Positions 34,760 to 45,316 are shown, counted from the stretch's first letter. The stretch is 64,000 nucleotides of DNA from CALBPI01 sp039027435 (GCA_039027435.1 JBCCKF010000004.1:1-64000); one strand, 5' to 3'. Program-made: numbers and translations. Notes: generated by a model from the sequence alone, not told the origin.

Positions 34760-35755
34760 ATGTCCCGCGTAGAAACGATTATCCGAAACCTGCCGCTGGT
34801 CTTACTGTTGATGCTGGCTGCTTCAATGGCACGCGCAGATACCCTCGGCGACATTGCCACCGCACTGGAGAACGGCGACACCACCCAAGCACAGGTGATG
34901 CTGGACGCCTTGGGTGAAGGCGCAACCGCACCGGAAGCACAGTTGTTGCAAGGCCGACTTTGGGTGCAGACCAATCAGCTGGATGAAGCCTTTGAGCTGC
35001 TGAGCGAGGTTGCAGATGCCCGTCCTGAAAGCGCGGACGCACAGTATTGGCTCGGTGCCGCCGCGGGGAGCCTTGCCGCTAACGTCAGCATGTTCAAGGC
35101 AGGCAAATACGCCCGTATCGTCAAGCGTGCTTTCACGCGCACCATCGAACTCGATCCCGAGTATGCAGATGCCTACGCCGGCTTGATCAGCTTTCACTTG
35201 CAGGCACCACGTATCGTCGGCGGCAGCAAGAAAGAGGCACAAGCACTCGCGGAAAAGCTGCAAACGCTCGACCCTTTACAAGGTGGTTTGTCTCTGGTCG
35301 ACGTCTACCGTCAAACGCGGCGCGAAGACGAGGCACGTGAGTTGCTGAAAGCAATGGCCGAGAGCATGCCTGACGAGCCGCGCGCCTGGAGTTCGCTGGG
35401 GTTTCAGGCACAAGCTGATGAGAACTGGGAAACCGCCCATGAGGCTTTCAGCAAGGGTGCAAAGGCGGGCGACGATAGCCTTGAGCAGACTCGGGCACGG
35501 CTGGGCGCTCTTTATCAGGTGGGCCGTACCGCCGTGTTTGCGAACACCAACTTTGAAGCCGGAATCGCAGCACTGGATGACTACCTGAAAGCGGATCTTC
35601 CTGACGGACTGCCAGGTAAAGACTGGGCACACTATCGCAAAGGGCTGTTGCTGGAAGCATCCGACAACAAGAGCGCGGCGCTTACGGCCTACACGAACGC
35701 CAGGGCGCTCACGGAAGACGACGAATTGTTGGCGCAGCTCGGCCGCAAGCTCTAG
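34760..35755 (+). CDS. Exported TPR-repeat protein
   Basis: The protein is 331 residues from ATG 34760, chosen for its GGAGGA site 8 bases upstream and because a signal peptide (LPLVLLLMLAASMARAD) then follows at once; the open frame reaches further upstream into the previous gene. The rest is helical with several TPR-like units (AQLLQGRLWVQTNQLDEAF, AQYWLGAAAG, YAGLISFHLQAP, AWSSLGFQAQADENWETAH). It probably resides in the periplasm and mediates protein assembly. The function is unknown. Confidence 0.8.
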   Translation: MSRVETIIRNLPLVLLLMLAASMARADTLGDIATALENGDTTQAQVMLDALGEGATAPEAQLLQGRLWVQTNQLDEAFELLSEVADARPESADAQYWLGAAAGSLAANVSMFKAGKYARIVKRAFTRTIELDPEYADAYAGLISFHLQAPRIVGGSKKEAQALAEKLQTLDPLQGGLSLVDVYRQTRREDEARELLKAMAESMPDEPRAWSSLGFQAQADENWETAHEAFSKGAKAGDDSLEQTRARLGALYQVGRTAVFANTNFEAGIAALDDYLKADLPDGLPGKDWAHYRKGLLLEASDNKSAALTAYTNARALTEDDELLAQLGRKL

Positions 35756-35758
35756 AAA

Positions 35759-36820
35759 TCAGGCTTCGGGTGTGTGGCGCTCGAGAAATGTGATCAGGTC
35801 GTTCATGAAGGGGTGGTAGTAGTCATCCGCCTCCTCGAACAAACAATGCCGAGCTTCGGCGTAGACCTTCCCTTCACAATTCGACAGCGCCGCACACGCC
35901 GCCTCTGACTTGGCGTTATCCACGAACGTGTCGTTCTCCGCGAGCGGCATCCACACGGGCAAAGAGAGTCGGCCGAGCGTCTCAACACTCGCCGCCGTGT
36001 TGCCAGACTCCAGCATCGCGACCAGGAAGTCGTTGGTCAGTCCGCCCACCCTCAGCGCCGGATCGGCGACCATCCACGAATACCACAGACGCGTACGTGC
36101 GTTCGGATGGCTGCAGTCACTCGCTTCGAGGTTGTGTGCCTGCAAGTCGTATGACCAGTCCGTGGTGCCCGGTGCATAGCGTTCACCCAAACCCATACCC
36201 TGCAGCATGCCCAGCATGGCCTCCTCGATCGGGTTCGGCCGGTCCCCATACAAGCCATAGGCCGGGGTGATCAGAGCCGCCGCTGTAACCGATTCGCCAT
36301 CCTCGCTCCCGAGCACACGGGTGCCAAGTTGTGCGCCCATCGAAAGCCCAACAACAAATACCGGCAGATCCGGGTAGACCTCGCGCGCGGTGCGGATCGC
36401 TGCCTGTCCGGCGGCCACATGCGGGTCCAGAGAAGTCGCATGGATCTTCTGCGGGTTGTCGAGCGGGCGTGAACTGCCGCCCTGGGACGGCCAGTCGATC
36501 CCAACCACCGCGTAGCCCTCGTCCATCAGACGCGCGAACGATTCATAGTAGATATTCAGCGGCGCGGAATAGCCGGGAAAAAACACGACCACCGCCGACG
36601 GTGCGAACTGCGACCCCAGCCCGATTCGGACAGTCCCTGCACCCTCCACTTTCAATTCACGCGTCGCCCAGTCTTCGGGCTCAGCAAACCGCGGATCGTC
36701 GAGCACGTCGGTCGCGTTATCGGGGATGGGCACTACCGGAGCAGGTTGCTCACGGGACACCCACAACACCGCGCCGAACAACAGCACGACAGGAACAATC
36801 AGGAACAGCCAGCGTTTCAT
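35759..36820 (-). CDS. Membrane-anchored alpha/beta hydrolase
   Basis: The 353-residue protein begins with a hydrophobic helix (LFLIVPVVLLFGAVLWV) that anchors or exports it. An alpha/beta-hydrolase fold follows: VVFFPGYSAPL (oxyanion region), YAVVGIDWPSQGGSS, nucleophile elbow VGLSMGA, acid in PLAENDTFVDN, and His in EARHCLFEE near the C-terminus. It resembles monoacylglycerol lipase/lysophospholipase-type enzymes. It precedes the RND genes' tail in the same orientation but lies downstream of them with a 29-base gap, so it may be co-transcribed with them. Confidence 0.82.
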   Translation of the reverse strand: MKRWLFLIVPVVLLFGAVLWVSREQPAPVVPIPDNATDVLDDPRFAEPEDWATRELKVEGAGTVRIGLGSQFAPSAVVVFFPGYSAPLNIYYESFARLMDEGYAVVGIDWPSQGGSSRPLDNPQKIHATSLDPHVAAGQAAIRTAREVYPDLPVFVVGLSMGAQLGTRVLGSEDGESVTAAALITPAYGLYGDRPNPIEEAMLGMLQGMGLGERYAPGTTDWSYDLQAHNLEASDCSHPNARTRLWYSWMVADPALRVGGLTNDFLVAMLESGNTAASVETLGRLSLPVWMPLAENDTFVDNAKSEAACAALSNCEGKVYAEARHCLFEEADDYYHPFMNDLITFLERHTPEA

Positions 36821-36849
36821 GCGGCGATTCTATCGAGCTAACGCTGGAA

Positions 36850-39800
36850 TCACACCTCGTCGCGTCTGCGCTCCGGACCCGATGCGGAAAAACCGGCGCC
36901 GGAGATCGTGCGCCCGGTCGGTGTCGCGACTGGCGACCCACCGATTCGCGCCCGAATCGCTTGCCATGCCGCTGAGCATCCATCGAAGAAGTCCTGCCGC
37001 AGCATGTAGAGCACCGGCACCATCACCAGTGTAATCACCGTGGCAAACACGATGCCGAAACTCAGGCTGACCGCCATCGGAATCACGAACTGCGCCTGTG
37101 CACTCGTTTCCAGCATGATCGGAATCAAACCGATTGCCGTGGTCAAGGACGTCAGGATGATCGCTCGGAAACGCGCTTTGCCCGACTGCACCACTGCCTG
37201 CTCCAGCGGCACGCCCTCTTCCCGCGCCTTGTTGATGAAATCCACCATGATCAGGCTGTCATTCACAACGACACCGGCGAGCGCGATGAGTCCAAAACAC
37301 GAGAACATGCTGACTGGCATATCGAGTAGCAGGTGTCCGATTAGCGCCCCGACGAAGCCGAACGGGATCACCGACATTATCATCAACGGCTGCGAATACG
37401 ACTTCAGAGGAATGGCGATCAGCGCATAGATCAGGAACAGTGCAGCAATGGAGGCATAACCAAGATTTTCGATGAACTCTTGCTCTTCAAGACTCGCGCC
37501 TTCCAGTTTGTACTCAACACCGGGGTAGCGCTCGAGAACGTCTGGGATCACGCGCGAGGTCATATCGGCAATGATGGCTCCAGGTTGCGAGACCAGCGTG
37601 TCCAGATCAGAAGAGACCGTTACCGTGCGATCGCCGTTTTGGCGTGAGATCGATGAATAGGCGCTACCGTACGTCGCCTCGGCCACTTCACCGAACGGAA
37701 CCCGATCGCCATCGGGCGTCGACACCAGCAGTGTTTCAAGATCGTAGACCGAACGCCGGTCTGACTCCGGGAATCGAAGCATGACGCGCACTTCGTCGCT
37801 GCCGCGCTGGATACGCTGCACTTCCTCGCCGAAAAAGGCTTGGCGCACCTGTGTGCCAAGCGAATTCAGCGTAATGCCGAGCGCCTCGCCCTGGGGTTTA
37901 ATCGCAAGTTCAATTTCGTCGCCAGCGGCACTTGCAGAATTACGCACATCAAACACGCCGGGGTATTGCGCAAGTGCAGTCGTCACTTCCTCAGCGGCAG
38001 CCTCCATTGATAGGATGTTTTCGCTCGTCAATGCGAAGCTCAGCGGTGGACCACCGCCGAATGTCTGGCCGTTCGTGAACTGGATGGTCCGCACCCCGGG
38101 TAGCTCCCCGACCGCCTCACGCCAGCGCGCTGCGTATTCATCCCCATCGATCAGTTGATCCTCGGTAGGCAGCATCTCAATGATCACGCTGCCGCGGGTA
38201 CTGGTCTCCGTGAAGGTTGCGGTGTACTGAACCGGATTCTCCGCGCCGGGATTGTCCGCCAGAAACGCGTCTTGAACGGCGTACATTGCTTCTTCCAGCT
38301 TTAGCAACGTCGCATTGCGATCTTCTTCCGGCGTGCCGGTCTGCATCGACACGGAGGCAAACAGATAGTCCCCAGGCAGCGTCGGGAAAATCACGAGCCT
38401 CAGTGTGCCGCTCGCAAACAAACCGCCCGCCAGGATGATCATCGCGAGAAACGCGGAAAAGGAGACTGCACGCCAACGGAGCGCGACTTTCAATGTCGGG
38501 GCGTAGACCCGGTCAATCACCCAATGCAGTCCATGCTGCGTGCGCCGCTGAACTCGCTGGAAAAATTTGCTGACCCATTTGAAAGGGTTAATGCTCTGTC
38601 GATACGGACTAAAGATCTTTTCTTCGTCTACTGGCTCGATTGTCGCGTGCGCCAAATGCGCAGGCAGAATCAATTTAGACTCAACCAATGAGAAAATCAG
38701 ACACAAACTTACGACAACAGAAACCGCCTCAAGGAATGAACCGGCAACACCGCCAACAAACAACATCGGCGCGAACGCCGCGATTGTCGTGAGCACACCG
38801 AACGTGGCCGTAAGTGCAACCTTGTTGGCACCGAGAATGACGTTATCTACCGAATGGCCATCGGCTCGCGTCTTGGTATAGATACTCTCGCCAATAATGA
38901 TGGCGTCATCTACGACGATACCGAGCACCAATATAAAACCGAACAGGCTGATCACGTTGATTGTGACTGGCCAGGGCGTGTAAGGCAGCAATGCCACGGC
39001 GCCGAAGAAGGTCACCGGAATGCCGATCATGACCCAGAGCGCGAACTTCAAACGCAAGAACAAGCTCAACACCACAAACACGAGTAACAATCCCTGCCAG
39101 AGGTTTTTGAACATCATGTCCAAACGCTGCTGCAGGTAAGACGCCCGATCGACCCAGGTCACAATCTGCACTGAATCGGGCAGTGTCTTGCGGAACTCGG
39201 CCACGTACTTCTTCACGTATTCCGCAGTCTCGAGCTCGTTCTGCTGACCGCCGGCCATCACCTGCATATTCACAACGGCCAGCTTGTTCAGACGGCTGAA
39301 ACCCTTGCCTTCCACGAATCCATCATCGATCCGTGCGATGTCCGCCAGGGTCAGTCGCGTCCCATCTGCAAAGGTGCGCACTGCGATGTCTGCATACTCC
39401 TGCCCAGTGAAAGCCTGACCTTGTGTACGCAACCGAATATCGCCTCGGTTGGTTTTGATCGTGCCTCCGGGGATGTCACGGGCGCCATTGCGAATCGCAT
39501 TGGCGATCTGGGTCATCGTGAGGTCGTAGCGCTCGAGCGTCGCCTGCGACACCTCAAAACTGATTTCGTAGGGGCGATCGCCCAAGTACTGCACATCATT
39601 GATACCTGGGAGTTTTAAAATGCCATCGCGAACATCCTTGGCGATCTCTTTACGCGCGTAGGCATCCATATCTCCGAATACGGAGATGAAGATCACCGGT
39701 ATCGGCACCTCAATACGTTCAATCACCGGCTCCTCAGCAAGCTCAGGGAACGTATCGATGGCGTCCACGCGGGTTTTTACCTGCGTTTGAACCTGATCGA

Positions 39801-40116
39801 GACTTGCGCTGGGCTCCAGTTCAATTGAAACCGATCCCGACCCCTCGTTCGCAGTCGCCGAAATCTCAGAGATGCCCGGGACATCCTGCAATGCCTCCTC
39901 GATCCGAATCAGCACACCCTGCTCGACTTCTTGCGGGGCCGCGCCGGGGTAAGGAACACTCACGCTGATGACATTGACTTCGAATTCGGGCGTTGTCTGT
40001 TTGCGGATCGTCGACGAGACATAGAGCCCCGCCAGCACAATCACCGCCAGCAACAGGTTTGCCGCCACCGGATTGCGAGCGAACCATGCAATGAGACCTG
40101 TCGGTTTTTCACTCAT
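36850..40116 (-). CDS. RND-family efflux transporter, inner-membrane pump
   Basis: The 1088-residue protein is an AcrB/CusA-superfamily proton-driven pump: an N-terminal transmembrane helix (ARNPVAANLLLAVIVL), a large periplasmic porter domain, a transmembrane block with VVDDAIIIGES containing the proton-relay acidic pair, a second porter domain, and a second transmembrane block (FINKAREEGVPLEQAV, RFRAIILTSLTTAIGL). Multidrug HAE-type pumps are usually about 1030-1050 residues. It is encoded 9 bases downstream of its membrane-fusion partner. No TolC-like gene is in the window, so an outer-membrane channel elsewhere is expected. Substrates are unknown. Confidence 0.95.
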   Translation of the reverse strand: MSEKPTGLIAWFARNPVAANLLLAVIVLAGLYVSSTIRKQTTPEFEVNVISVSVPYPGAAPQEVEQGVLIRIEEALQDVPGISEISATANEGSGSVSIELEPSASLDQVQTQVKTRVDAIDTFPELAEEPVIERIEVPIPVIFISVFGDMDAYARKEIAKDVRDGILKLPGINDVQYLGDRPYEISFEVSQATLERYDLTMTQIANAIRNGARDIPGGTIKTNRGDIRLRTQGQAFTGQEYADIAVRTFADGTRLTLADIARIDDGFVEGKGFSRLNKLAVVNMQVMAGGQQNELETAEYVKKYVAEFRKTLPDSVQIVTWVDRASYLQQRLDMMFKNLWQGLLLVFVVLSLFLRLKFALWVMIGIPVTFFGAVALLPYTPWPVTINVISLFGFILVLGIVVDDAIIIGESIYTKTRADGHSVDNVILGANKVALTATFGVLTTIAAFAPMLFVGGVAGSFLEAVSVVVSLCLIFSLVESKLILPAHLAHATIEPVDEEKIFSPYRQSINPFKWVSKFFQRVQRRTQHGLHWVIDRVYAPTLKVALRWRAVSFSAFLAMIILAGGLFASGTLRLVIFPTLPGDYLFASVSMQTGTPEEDRNATLLKLEEAMYAVQDAFLADNPGAENPVQYTATFTETSTRGSVIIEMLPTEDQLIDGDEYAARWREAVGELPGVRTIQFTNGQTFGGGPPLSFALTSENILSMEAAAEEVTTALAQYPGVFDVRNSASAAGDEIELAIKPQGEALGITLNSLGTQVRQAFFGEEVQRIQRGSDEVRVMLRFPESDRRSVYDLETLLVSTPDGDRVPFGEVAEATYGSAYSSISRQNGDRTVTVSSDLDTLVSQPGAIIADMTSRVIPDVLERYPGVEYKLEGASLEEQEFIENLGYASIAALFLIYALIAIPLKSYSQPLMIMSVIPFGFVGALIGHLLLDMPVSMFSCFGLIALAGVVVNDSLIMVDFINKAREEGVPLEQAVVQSGKARFRAIILTSLTTAIGLIPIMLETSAQAQFVIPMAVSLSFGIVFATVITLVMVPVLYMLRQDFFDGCSAAWQAIRARIGGSPVATPTGRTISGAGFSASGPERRRDEV

Positions 40117-40125
40117 AACGCTTTC

Positions 40126-41316
40126 CTATTGGCTCGTCGCGACCGAACCGGTAGCTGGCGCTGTGGCCCCGACACTCGCATTGTCCTCATCACGAATGCG
40201 CACCAACATGCCGTTGAGTGGTGCTTCCAGGACAGTGAGCACGACGCGCAATTCCTGGAGCTGATCGGCCGCTACGTATGCGTTGTCGGCATCAAGCCGC
40301 AGGAATTCAAGGTTGCGCAGTCGCAACTGATTCTCTTCGTCGACGAACACTACCTGATCGTTACCACGGATCAGCGTGCGCGGGATACTGACGACGTCGT
40401 CCAGCGTAATACCCTCAATCTCAGCAGAAACAAATGTGCCTGCGGGCAATGGCTGTGCATTCTGTTTGGCACCTTCCCGCAAGTACGGGTCATCAATGGA
40501 CGCGACAGAGAACACCATGCGAGTGCGCTCATCAACCACACCTTCAGTTCGAACGATAGTGCCCCGCCACTCAACCTCACGACCGCGATAACTGCCCGTG
40601 AGTATCGCCTGTGGCAGATCTGAAGCATCCGAGGAAATTCCGCTCTGCGGTAAATTCACAAACGCAAGATCGTTATCGGGTAGTGGCAATCTGACTTCGA
40701 AACGATCGGTGGCAAACACGGTGCCAATCGGCGAGCCCGGTGCGACATAGTCACCCAGCTCCGCGTCACGAGTTCTCACCAAACCGTCGTAGGGCACGAC
40801 AATGCGCGTGCGCTCAAGATCTCGCTCGGCACGCACCAGATCAGCTCGGGCTGACTCGAGAGCGGCTTTGGCGGACAAAAGCTCCGCCTCGGCACGGTAG
40901 CCCTGTTCACGCAACTTTTTCGCGCCGTCGTATTCAATCTGACGTTGATCGAGCGCCGCTTTGCTGCGAGCAACCGCCACTTCGTAATTGGTCGGGTCGA
41001 TACGCATCAACTGCTGACCCGCCTGGAAACTGTCACCAGGCTCGAACGCAGACGACAGCTCAACCACTGTGCCTGCCACCTCGGCGCTGAGAGACGTCTG
41101 GGTCACCGGCAATACACTGCCCTGACTCTCGACAGAGAAAGTCACAGAATCTGGTATGAGATCCATCACGCGCACAAGCGGCGGTGGGCGATCTTCAGCT
41201 TTTGGTTGCGTTCGCGTCGCACCCGCGAGCATGGCGCCAACACCAGCCATTGCTCCGCCCAGAATGATCACAATGAGTACGGCGCCGATCAGGCAACCCT
41301 GAGTCCACTTAGGCAC
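40126..41316 (-). CDS. RND efflux periplasmic adaptor (HlyD/AcrA type)
   Basis: The 396-residue protein has one N-terminal hydrophobic helix (LIGAVLIVIILGGAMAGVGA), then a biotinyl-lipoyl half-motif (LSAEVAGTVVELS), a coiled-coil hairpin (about residues 115-170, VARSKAALDQRQIEYDGA), the second lipoyl half (RIVVPYDGLVRTRDAELGD), and beta-barrel and membrane-proximal domains. It links the inner-membrane pump encoded next door to an outer-membrane channel. The start is GTG, preceded by GAGGGACAGG. It is the first gene of the operon. Confidence 0.93.
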   Translation of the reverse strand: MPKWTQGCLIGAVLIVIILGGAMAGVGAMLAGATRTQPKAEDRPPPLVRVMDLIPDSVTFSVESQGSVLPVTQTSLSAEVAGTVVELSSAFEPGDSFQAGQQLMRIDPTNYEVAVARSKAALDQRQIEYDGAKKLREQGYRAEAELLSAKAALESARADLVRAERDLERTRIVVPYDGLVRTRDAELGDYVAPGSPIGTVFATDRFEVRLPLPDNDLAFVNLPQSGISSDASDLPQAILTGSYRGREVEWRGTIVRTEGVVDERTRMVFSVASIDDPYLREGAKQNAQPLPAGTFVSAEIEGITLDDVVSIPRTLIRGNDQVVFVDEENQLRLRNLEFLRLDADNAYVAADQLQELRVVLTVLEAPLNGMLVRIRDEDNASVGATAPATGSVATSQ

Positions 41317-41534
41317 AAGCCTGTCCCTCTATGCTCTGCTTTCTCCTTATTGTGCGCCTTCACGGCAACTGATAGCCAGTATTAGACACCAGTACAACGT
41401 CAAAAAGCGTCAAGGAGTGACCCGTAGTTGATGGGGCCAGCGGGCCTGTTCAAACTGCGATAGCGCGCGGGCTAACCGTAATTGCGGTGTTGCTAAGCGG
41501 TTGATTTGTTAATGACGCGCACGCTATGCGTTCA

Positions 41535-42950
41535 TCAACCTTGTGCGGCGACCCGCGCTTCGATGATACCGATGGCCTGCTGGATTCTCGCGAGGGTTCT
41601 TGACTTGCCGACCAGCGCCAGCGTGTCGCCGACGCCTGGCGAGGCACCGCCGCCCGTGATGGCCACGCGCGTTGGCTGTCCGATTTTTCCAAGACCTACG
41701 CCTTGCGCCTCTGCGACTTCTGCCACCAGCGCACCGAGGGCATCCGCCTCCCAGCTATCGCTCGCTTCGAGCGCGGCTAGCAAAGCCTGCAATGGTTCGA
41801 GTGCAACCGGACGCAGATGTTTTTTCGCAGCTCCTGCGTCGACTTCGATATCGTCGACATAGAGATATTGCAGACTGTCGGCAAGCGCGCCGAGCGTGAT
41901 CGCACGATCCCGGTAAACCTGGAACACAACCGCCGGGTCTGGACCGGCAGCCACATCAAGACCCCGCGCGTTCAATTGCTGGGCTAGCAAAGCGCCCATA
42001 GCGCCAGCATCGGCGGCCTGCAGGTAGTGCTGATTCAACCAGTCGAGCTTCTCGGTATTAAACGCTGATGCAGAGGCATTAACGTCACCGATATCGAACA
42101 GCGCCACCATCTGGTCGATGGAAAAGACTTCCTGATCACCATGCGACCATCCGAGCCGGACGAGGTAATTCAAAAGCGCCTCGGGTAAATAGCCGGCGTC
42201 CCGATAGTCGAGCACATTGACCGCGCCATGACGCTTGGATAATCGAGAGCCGTCGTCGCCCAGAATCATCGGCACATGAGCATAGGTTGGAGGCGTCTTG
42301 CCGAGCGCTTCGAACATATTGATCTGCCGCGGCGTATTCGCAAGATGGTCATCGCCACGAATCACATGCGTGATCCCCATGTCCGCATCATCGACAACCA
42401 CGGTGAAATTGTAGGTTGGCGTGCCATCTGATCTCGCGATGATCAGATCATCGAGCTCACCGTTGCTGATGTTGATACGACCGCGAACCTGATCATCGAA
42501 TCGCACCGTACCTTCCAACGGATTCTTAAAGCGAACGACCGGATCTACACCTTCGCGCGGTTCGTTGCGGTCGCGATAACGGCCGTCGTAGCGCGGCTTT
42601 TCACCCGCAGCGCGTTGCGCCTCACGTAACTCATCGAGCTCCTCGCGAGTCGCGTAGCAATAGTAGGCTTTTCCGCTCTCCAGCCATTCATCGATGACTT
42701 CGCGGTAGCGATCAAACCGCTGCGTTTGGTAATACGGCCCTTCGTCAGCATCAAGGCCCAGCCAAGCCATGCCGTCCAGGATGGCATCGACCGAGGCCTG
42801 CGTTGAGCGTTCGCGGTCGGTGTCCTCGATGCGCAGCACGAACTGCCCGCCATGGCGGCGCGCATAGAGCCAGGAAAACAATGCGGTGCGCACACCGCCT
42901 ACATGCAACACCCCGGTTGGACTCGGAGCGAATCGCGTCTTGATCGTCAT
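41535..42950 (-). CDS. gltX: Glutamyl-tRNA synthetase
   Basis: The 471-residue class I synthetase has the HIGH-type motif in PSPTGVLHVGGVRTA and the KMSKS-type motif as LSKRHGAVNV. Other signatures are RIEDTDRERS and YNFTVVVDDADMGITHVIRGDDHL. Length is typical. It charges tRNA-Glu, an essential step in protein synthesis. It lies 27 bases downstream of the prephenate dehydrogenase gene on the same strand and may share its transcript. I see no tRNA gene nearby. Confidence 0.97.
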   Translation of the reverse strand: MTIKTRFAPSPTGVLHVGGVRTALFSWLYARRHGGQFVLRIEDTDRERSTQASVDAILDGMAWLGLDADEGPYYQTQRFDRYREVIDEWLESGKAYYCYATREELDELREAQRAAGEKPRYDGRYRDRNEPREGVDPVVRFKNPLEGTVRFDDQVRGRINISNGELDDLIIARSDGTPTYNFTVVVDDADMGITHVIRGDDHLANTPRQINMFEALGKTPPTYAHVPMILGDDGSRLSKRHGAVNVLDYRDAGYLPEALLNYLVRLGWSHGDQEVFSIDQMVALFDIGDVNASASAFNTEKLDWLNQHYLQAADAGAMGALLAQQLNARGLDVAAGPDPAVVFQVYRDRAITLGALADSLQYLYVDDIEVDAGAAKKHLRPVALEPLQALLAALEASDSWEADALGALVAEVAEAQGVGLGKIGQPTRVAITGGGASPGVGDTLALVGKSRTLARIQQAIGIIEARVAAQG

Positions 42951-42977
42951 GTTGTGAATGATACCGACTCGTTTGCG

Positions 42978-44105
42978 CTATCGCGCGCCCTTGTAACCAT
43001 CGACATAGGCGCGAGCGGCAAGCATCGATTCACGAAACTGCTTAAGGTCGTCTTCACTCACCGCGCCCTGCAATCGAGTCACCGACTCACGCAGCCCCTG
43101 CAGCGGAAGATCGCGGAACTGATTCAATCGCTGAATCTCGAAATACAGGTCCGGGTTTTCGTGTACGACCGTACTGCCCATCGCAAACTGCGCATCAAAC
43201 GTCGGACTTGAGATCAGCGCCAGCGCCTCGGCATCAATACCACTGTTTGCGAGCGTGTCGACAAACGCGATGTTCACGAAATGCGAGAGTCCGAGCACAA
43301 ACGCAATCAACTCATCGTGCGCTTCCAGCGTCATATCGACCGATTCGACCATGGTGTCGGCAAAAATCGCTCTCGCCGCTGCTGTCGCTTCGGGACTTCC
43401 GACGTCACAGAAGATCATGTGCCTGCCGGCCAACAGGCGCGTGGACGGGCCAAACATTGGGTGCAGTGAGGTCACAGAGACACCTGAGTTGGCGAGCGAC
43501 CGCAAGGGTTCGACCAAGGGCGTTTTCAGCGAACCCACATCAAAGACCAGACCACGGGGTGCGAGCTGCTCGAGCTCGGCCAGCAATGCCGCCGACACCG
43601 CGAGCGTCGCAGCCACCACGATCACGTCGTAGTCGACACCCGCCGCGGCGAGCGATTCGTGCACATGAGACTTAGAAGCATCGGCAGCGGGATCGACGAC
43701 GGCCACCGCATAACCCTGCGAATGGAAGTACTCAACAAACCACCGCCCCATGCGACCAGCACCGCCGAGCACCAAAGCGCTCTTGCCACTGCCACTTGCC
43801 GAGCCTCGGATGCGCGCCTGCTCCTGATCCTGCAGTGACGCACGGATCACCGCGGCGAGTACGTCGGTGGCCAGCTCTGGAGAAACCCCAACCGATTCGG
43901 CGGTCGCACGCGCTTTGTCCAACACGACTTTCTCGCGTCTGAAGTCTCGCGTCTGGTGCCCTTCTGCGGCTTTCAGCTGACCGATCTGACGCACAAGATC
44001 CTGGCGCTCGCCGATCGTTTCCACCAGGCGTGCATCTACGGCATCCAGACGTTCGCGCAATTGATCCAGCGCCTCGGAACGAATATCGGTTTGTTTTTCA
44101 GTCAC
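42978..44105 (-). CDS. tyrA: Bifunctional chorismate mutase / prephenate dehydrogenase
   Basis: The 375-residue protein fuses an AroQ chorismate mutase domain (about 1-95; LDAVDARLVETIGERQDLV) to an NAD-dependent prephenate dehydrogenase (Rossmann motif LVLGGAGRMGRWF, then FDVGSLKTP and HPMFGPSTRLLAGR). This is the enteric/gammaproteobacterial TyrA layout and supports that placement. It converts chorismate to 4-hydroxyphenylpyruvate in tyrosine biosynthesis. Regulation by tyrosine is usual in the family; I see no leader peptide or TYR-box that I can vouch for. Confidence 0.96.
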   Translation of the reverse strand: MTEKQTDIRSEALDQLRERLDAVDARLVETIGERQDLVRQIGQLKAAEGHQTRDFRREKVVLDKARATAESVGVSPELATDVLAAVIRASLQDQEQARIRGSASGSGKSALVLGGAGRMGRWFVEYFHSQGYAVAVVDPAADASKSHVHESLAAAGVDYDVIVVAATLAVSAALLAELEQLAPRGLVFDVGSLKTPLVEPLRSLANSGVSVTSLHPMFGPSTRLLAGRHMIFCDVGSPEATAAARAIFADTMVESVDMTLEAHDELIAFVLGLSHFVNIAFVDTLANSGIDAEALALISSPTFDAQFAMGSTVVHENPDLYFEIQRLNQFRDLPLQGLRESVTRLQGAVSEDDLKQFRESMLAARAYVDGYKGAR

Positions 44106-44215
44106 TGTATTTTTCTTCTGCGCTGACTTCGACGACGCCTAAGCCAATGTGATCGAGGTTGCTGTTTACGCGTAGTGCAGATGCTAGCATTCGCTTGGCG
44201 CAGGTAGGAGCACAA

Positions 44216-45316
44216 ATGACGTTCGACGTCATAGAAATCGGGGCAGAACCTCTCACCGACATTCGTGAGCTCTGGGAGTCACTTGCAGATCGCGCCACCG
44301 ATCCGTTGCTATTCCAGTCCTGGCATTGGTGTCGGGCTTGGCTGGAGTGCCGTTCAGACGCGTCGCGTGCTGAGATTCAGATGAAACTGTTCGTGGCCAC
44401 GACCCAAAGCGGAGACTGGGTGGGTCTCGCGCCCCTCTTTATCCGACGAGTCAAGCGAAGCGGTATTCCGCTGCGATGCCTCCAGTTTGTCGGTGGGGCG
44501 TCCGGCATGCACACCGTTTTCAGAACCGAATACAACGATTTTCTCCTCGACGAAGCGCATGCCGTGGGGGCGCGTGCAACGTTGTGCGAGGCGATCATGA
44601 ATTGCCGGGACTGGGACGAATGGTTGCTGGCCGACATGGCCGGTAGCGAAACGGTTGATGCAGTGCGAACAATAATGCCAGGCAATGGCCGTCTAACCGC
44701 CGACGAACTGGGTTACCGAGCCGATCTGTCGGATGGCTTTGATGCCTACATCACCCAGTTGCGCGGTAGTGCGCGCCGGCAGTTGTTCAACAAACGTAAG
44801 CGCCTTGCGGCCTTGGGAACCGTCGCCGTAGAGCGGGTCGGTGGGGAGCATTGGTCAGACTTTCTGGAAACGATGAACACGTTCCACACCAAGCGATGGG
44901 GCCAGCCCGTGATAGGCCCACTTCGAAGCAGGTTCCTCGACCTGTTGTTGGAAACCGAAGACGAGAATGCACCGCAGCAGGCCAGCAGCCTGCTCAAAGT
45001 GGATGGGGCGCCTTACTCGGCCCTGCTCGACATCGATTACCGCGGACGGCGATACAATCTGCAGGCGGGAATCAGCGATACCGCACCGTCGGCGATCAGT
45101 CCGGGATTGCTGCACTTCGGCTACAGCATGGAAGATGCTGCAGATCTTAGGCTGAAGACTTATGAGTTTCTGATCGGTCGCGGTAAACACGAAAACTACA
45201 AGCAATCGATCGCCACACAAGAGATACGCGCGCTCAGCCTGGACTTTCCCCGGCCGCTTTGGCTGCGCACACTCTACGCCGCCAACGACAAGATCAATCA
45301 GATCCTCCGACGCTAG
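44216..45316 (+). CDS. CelD/BcsL-family GNAT acyltransferase
   Basis: The protein is 366 residues from ATG 44216, which has TAGGAG five bases upstream; the open frame extends further but without a site. FLEVFQ-type family features are QSWHWCRAWLECRSDAS, GDWVGLAPLFIRRVKRSG near the start, and a second GNAT core (FHTKRWGQP, LLKVDGAPYSALLDIDYRG, YEFLIGRGKHENYKQS). Members occur in cellulose and exopolysaccharide clusters and are thought to acylate sugars or join amino acids. It probably modifies the polysaccharide made by genes further right. It ends head-on against the next gene, sharing CTAG. Confidence 0.85.
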   Translation: MTFDVIEIGAEPLTDIRELWESLADRATDPLLFQSWHWCRAWLECRSDASRAEIQMKLFVATTQSGDWVGLAPLFIRRVKRSGIPLRCLQFVGGASGMHTVFRTEYNDFLLDEAHAVGARATLCEAIMNCRDWDEWLLADMAGSETVDAVRTIMPGNGRLTADELGYRADLSDGFDAYITQLRGSARRQLFNKRKRLAALGTVAVERVGGEHWSDFLETMNTFHTKRWGQPVIGPLRSRFLDLLLETEDENAPQQASSLLKVDGAPYSALLDIDYRGRRYNLQAGISDTAPSAISPGLLHFGYSMEDAADLRLKTYEFLIGRGKHENYKQSIATQEIRALSLDFPRPLWLRTLYAANDKINQILRR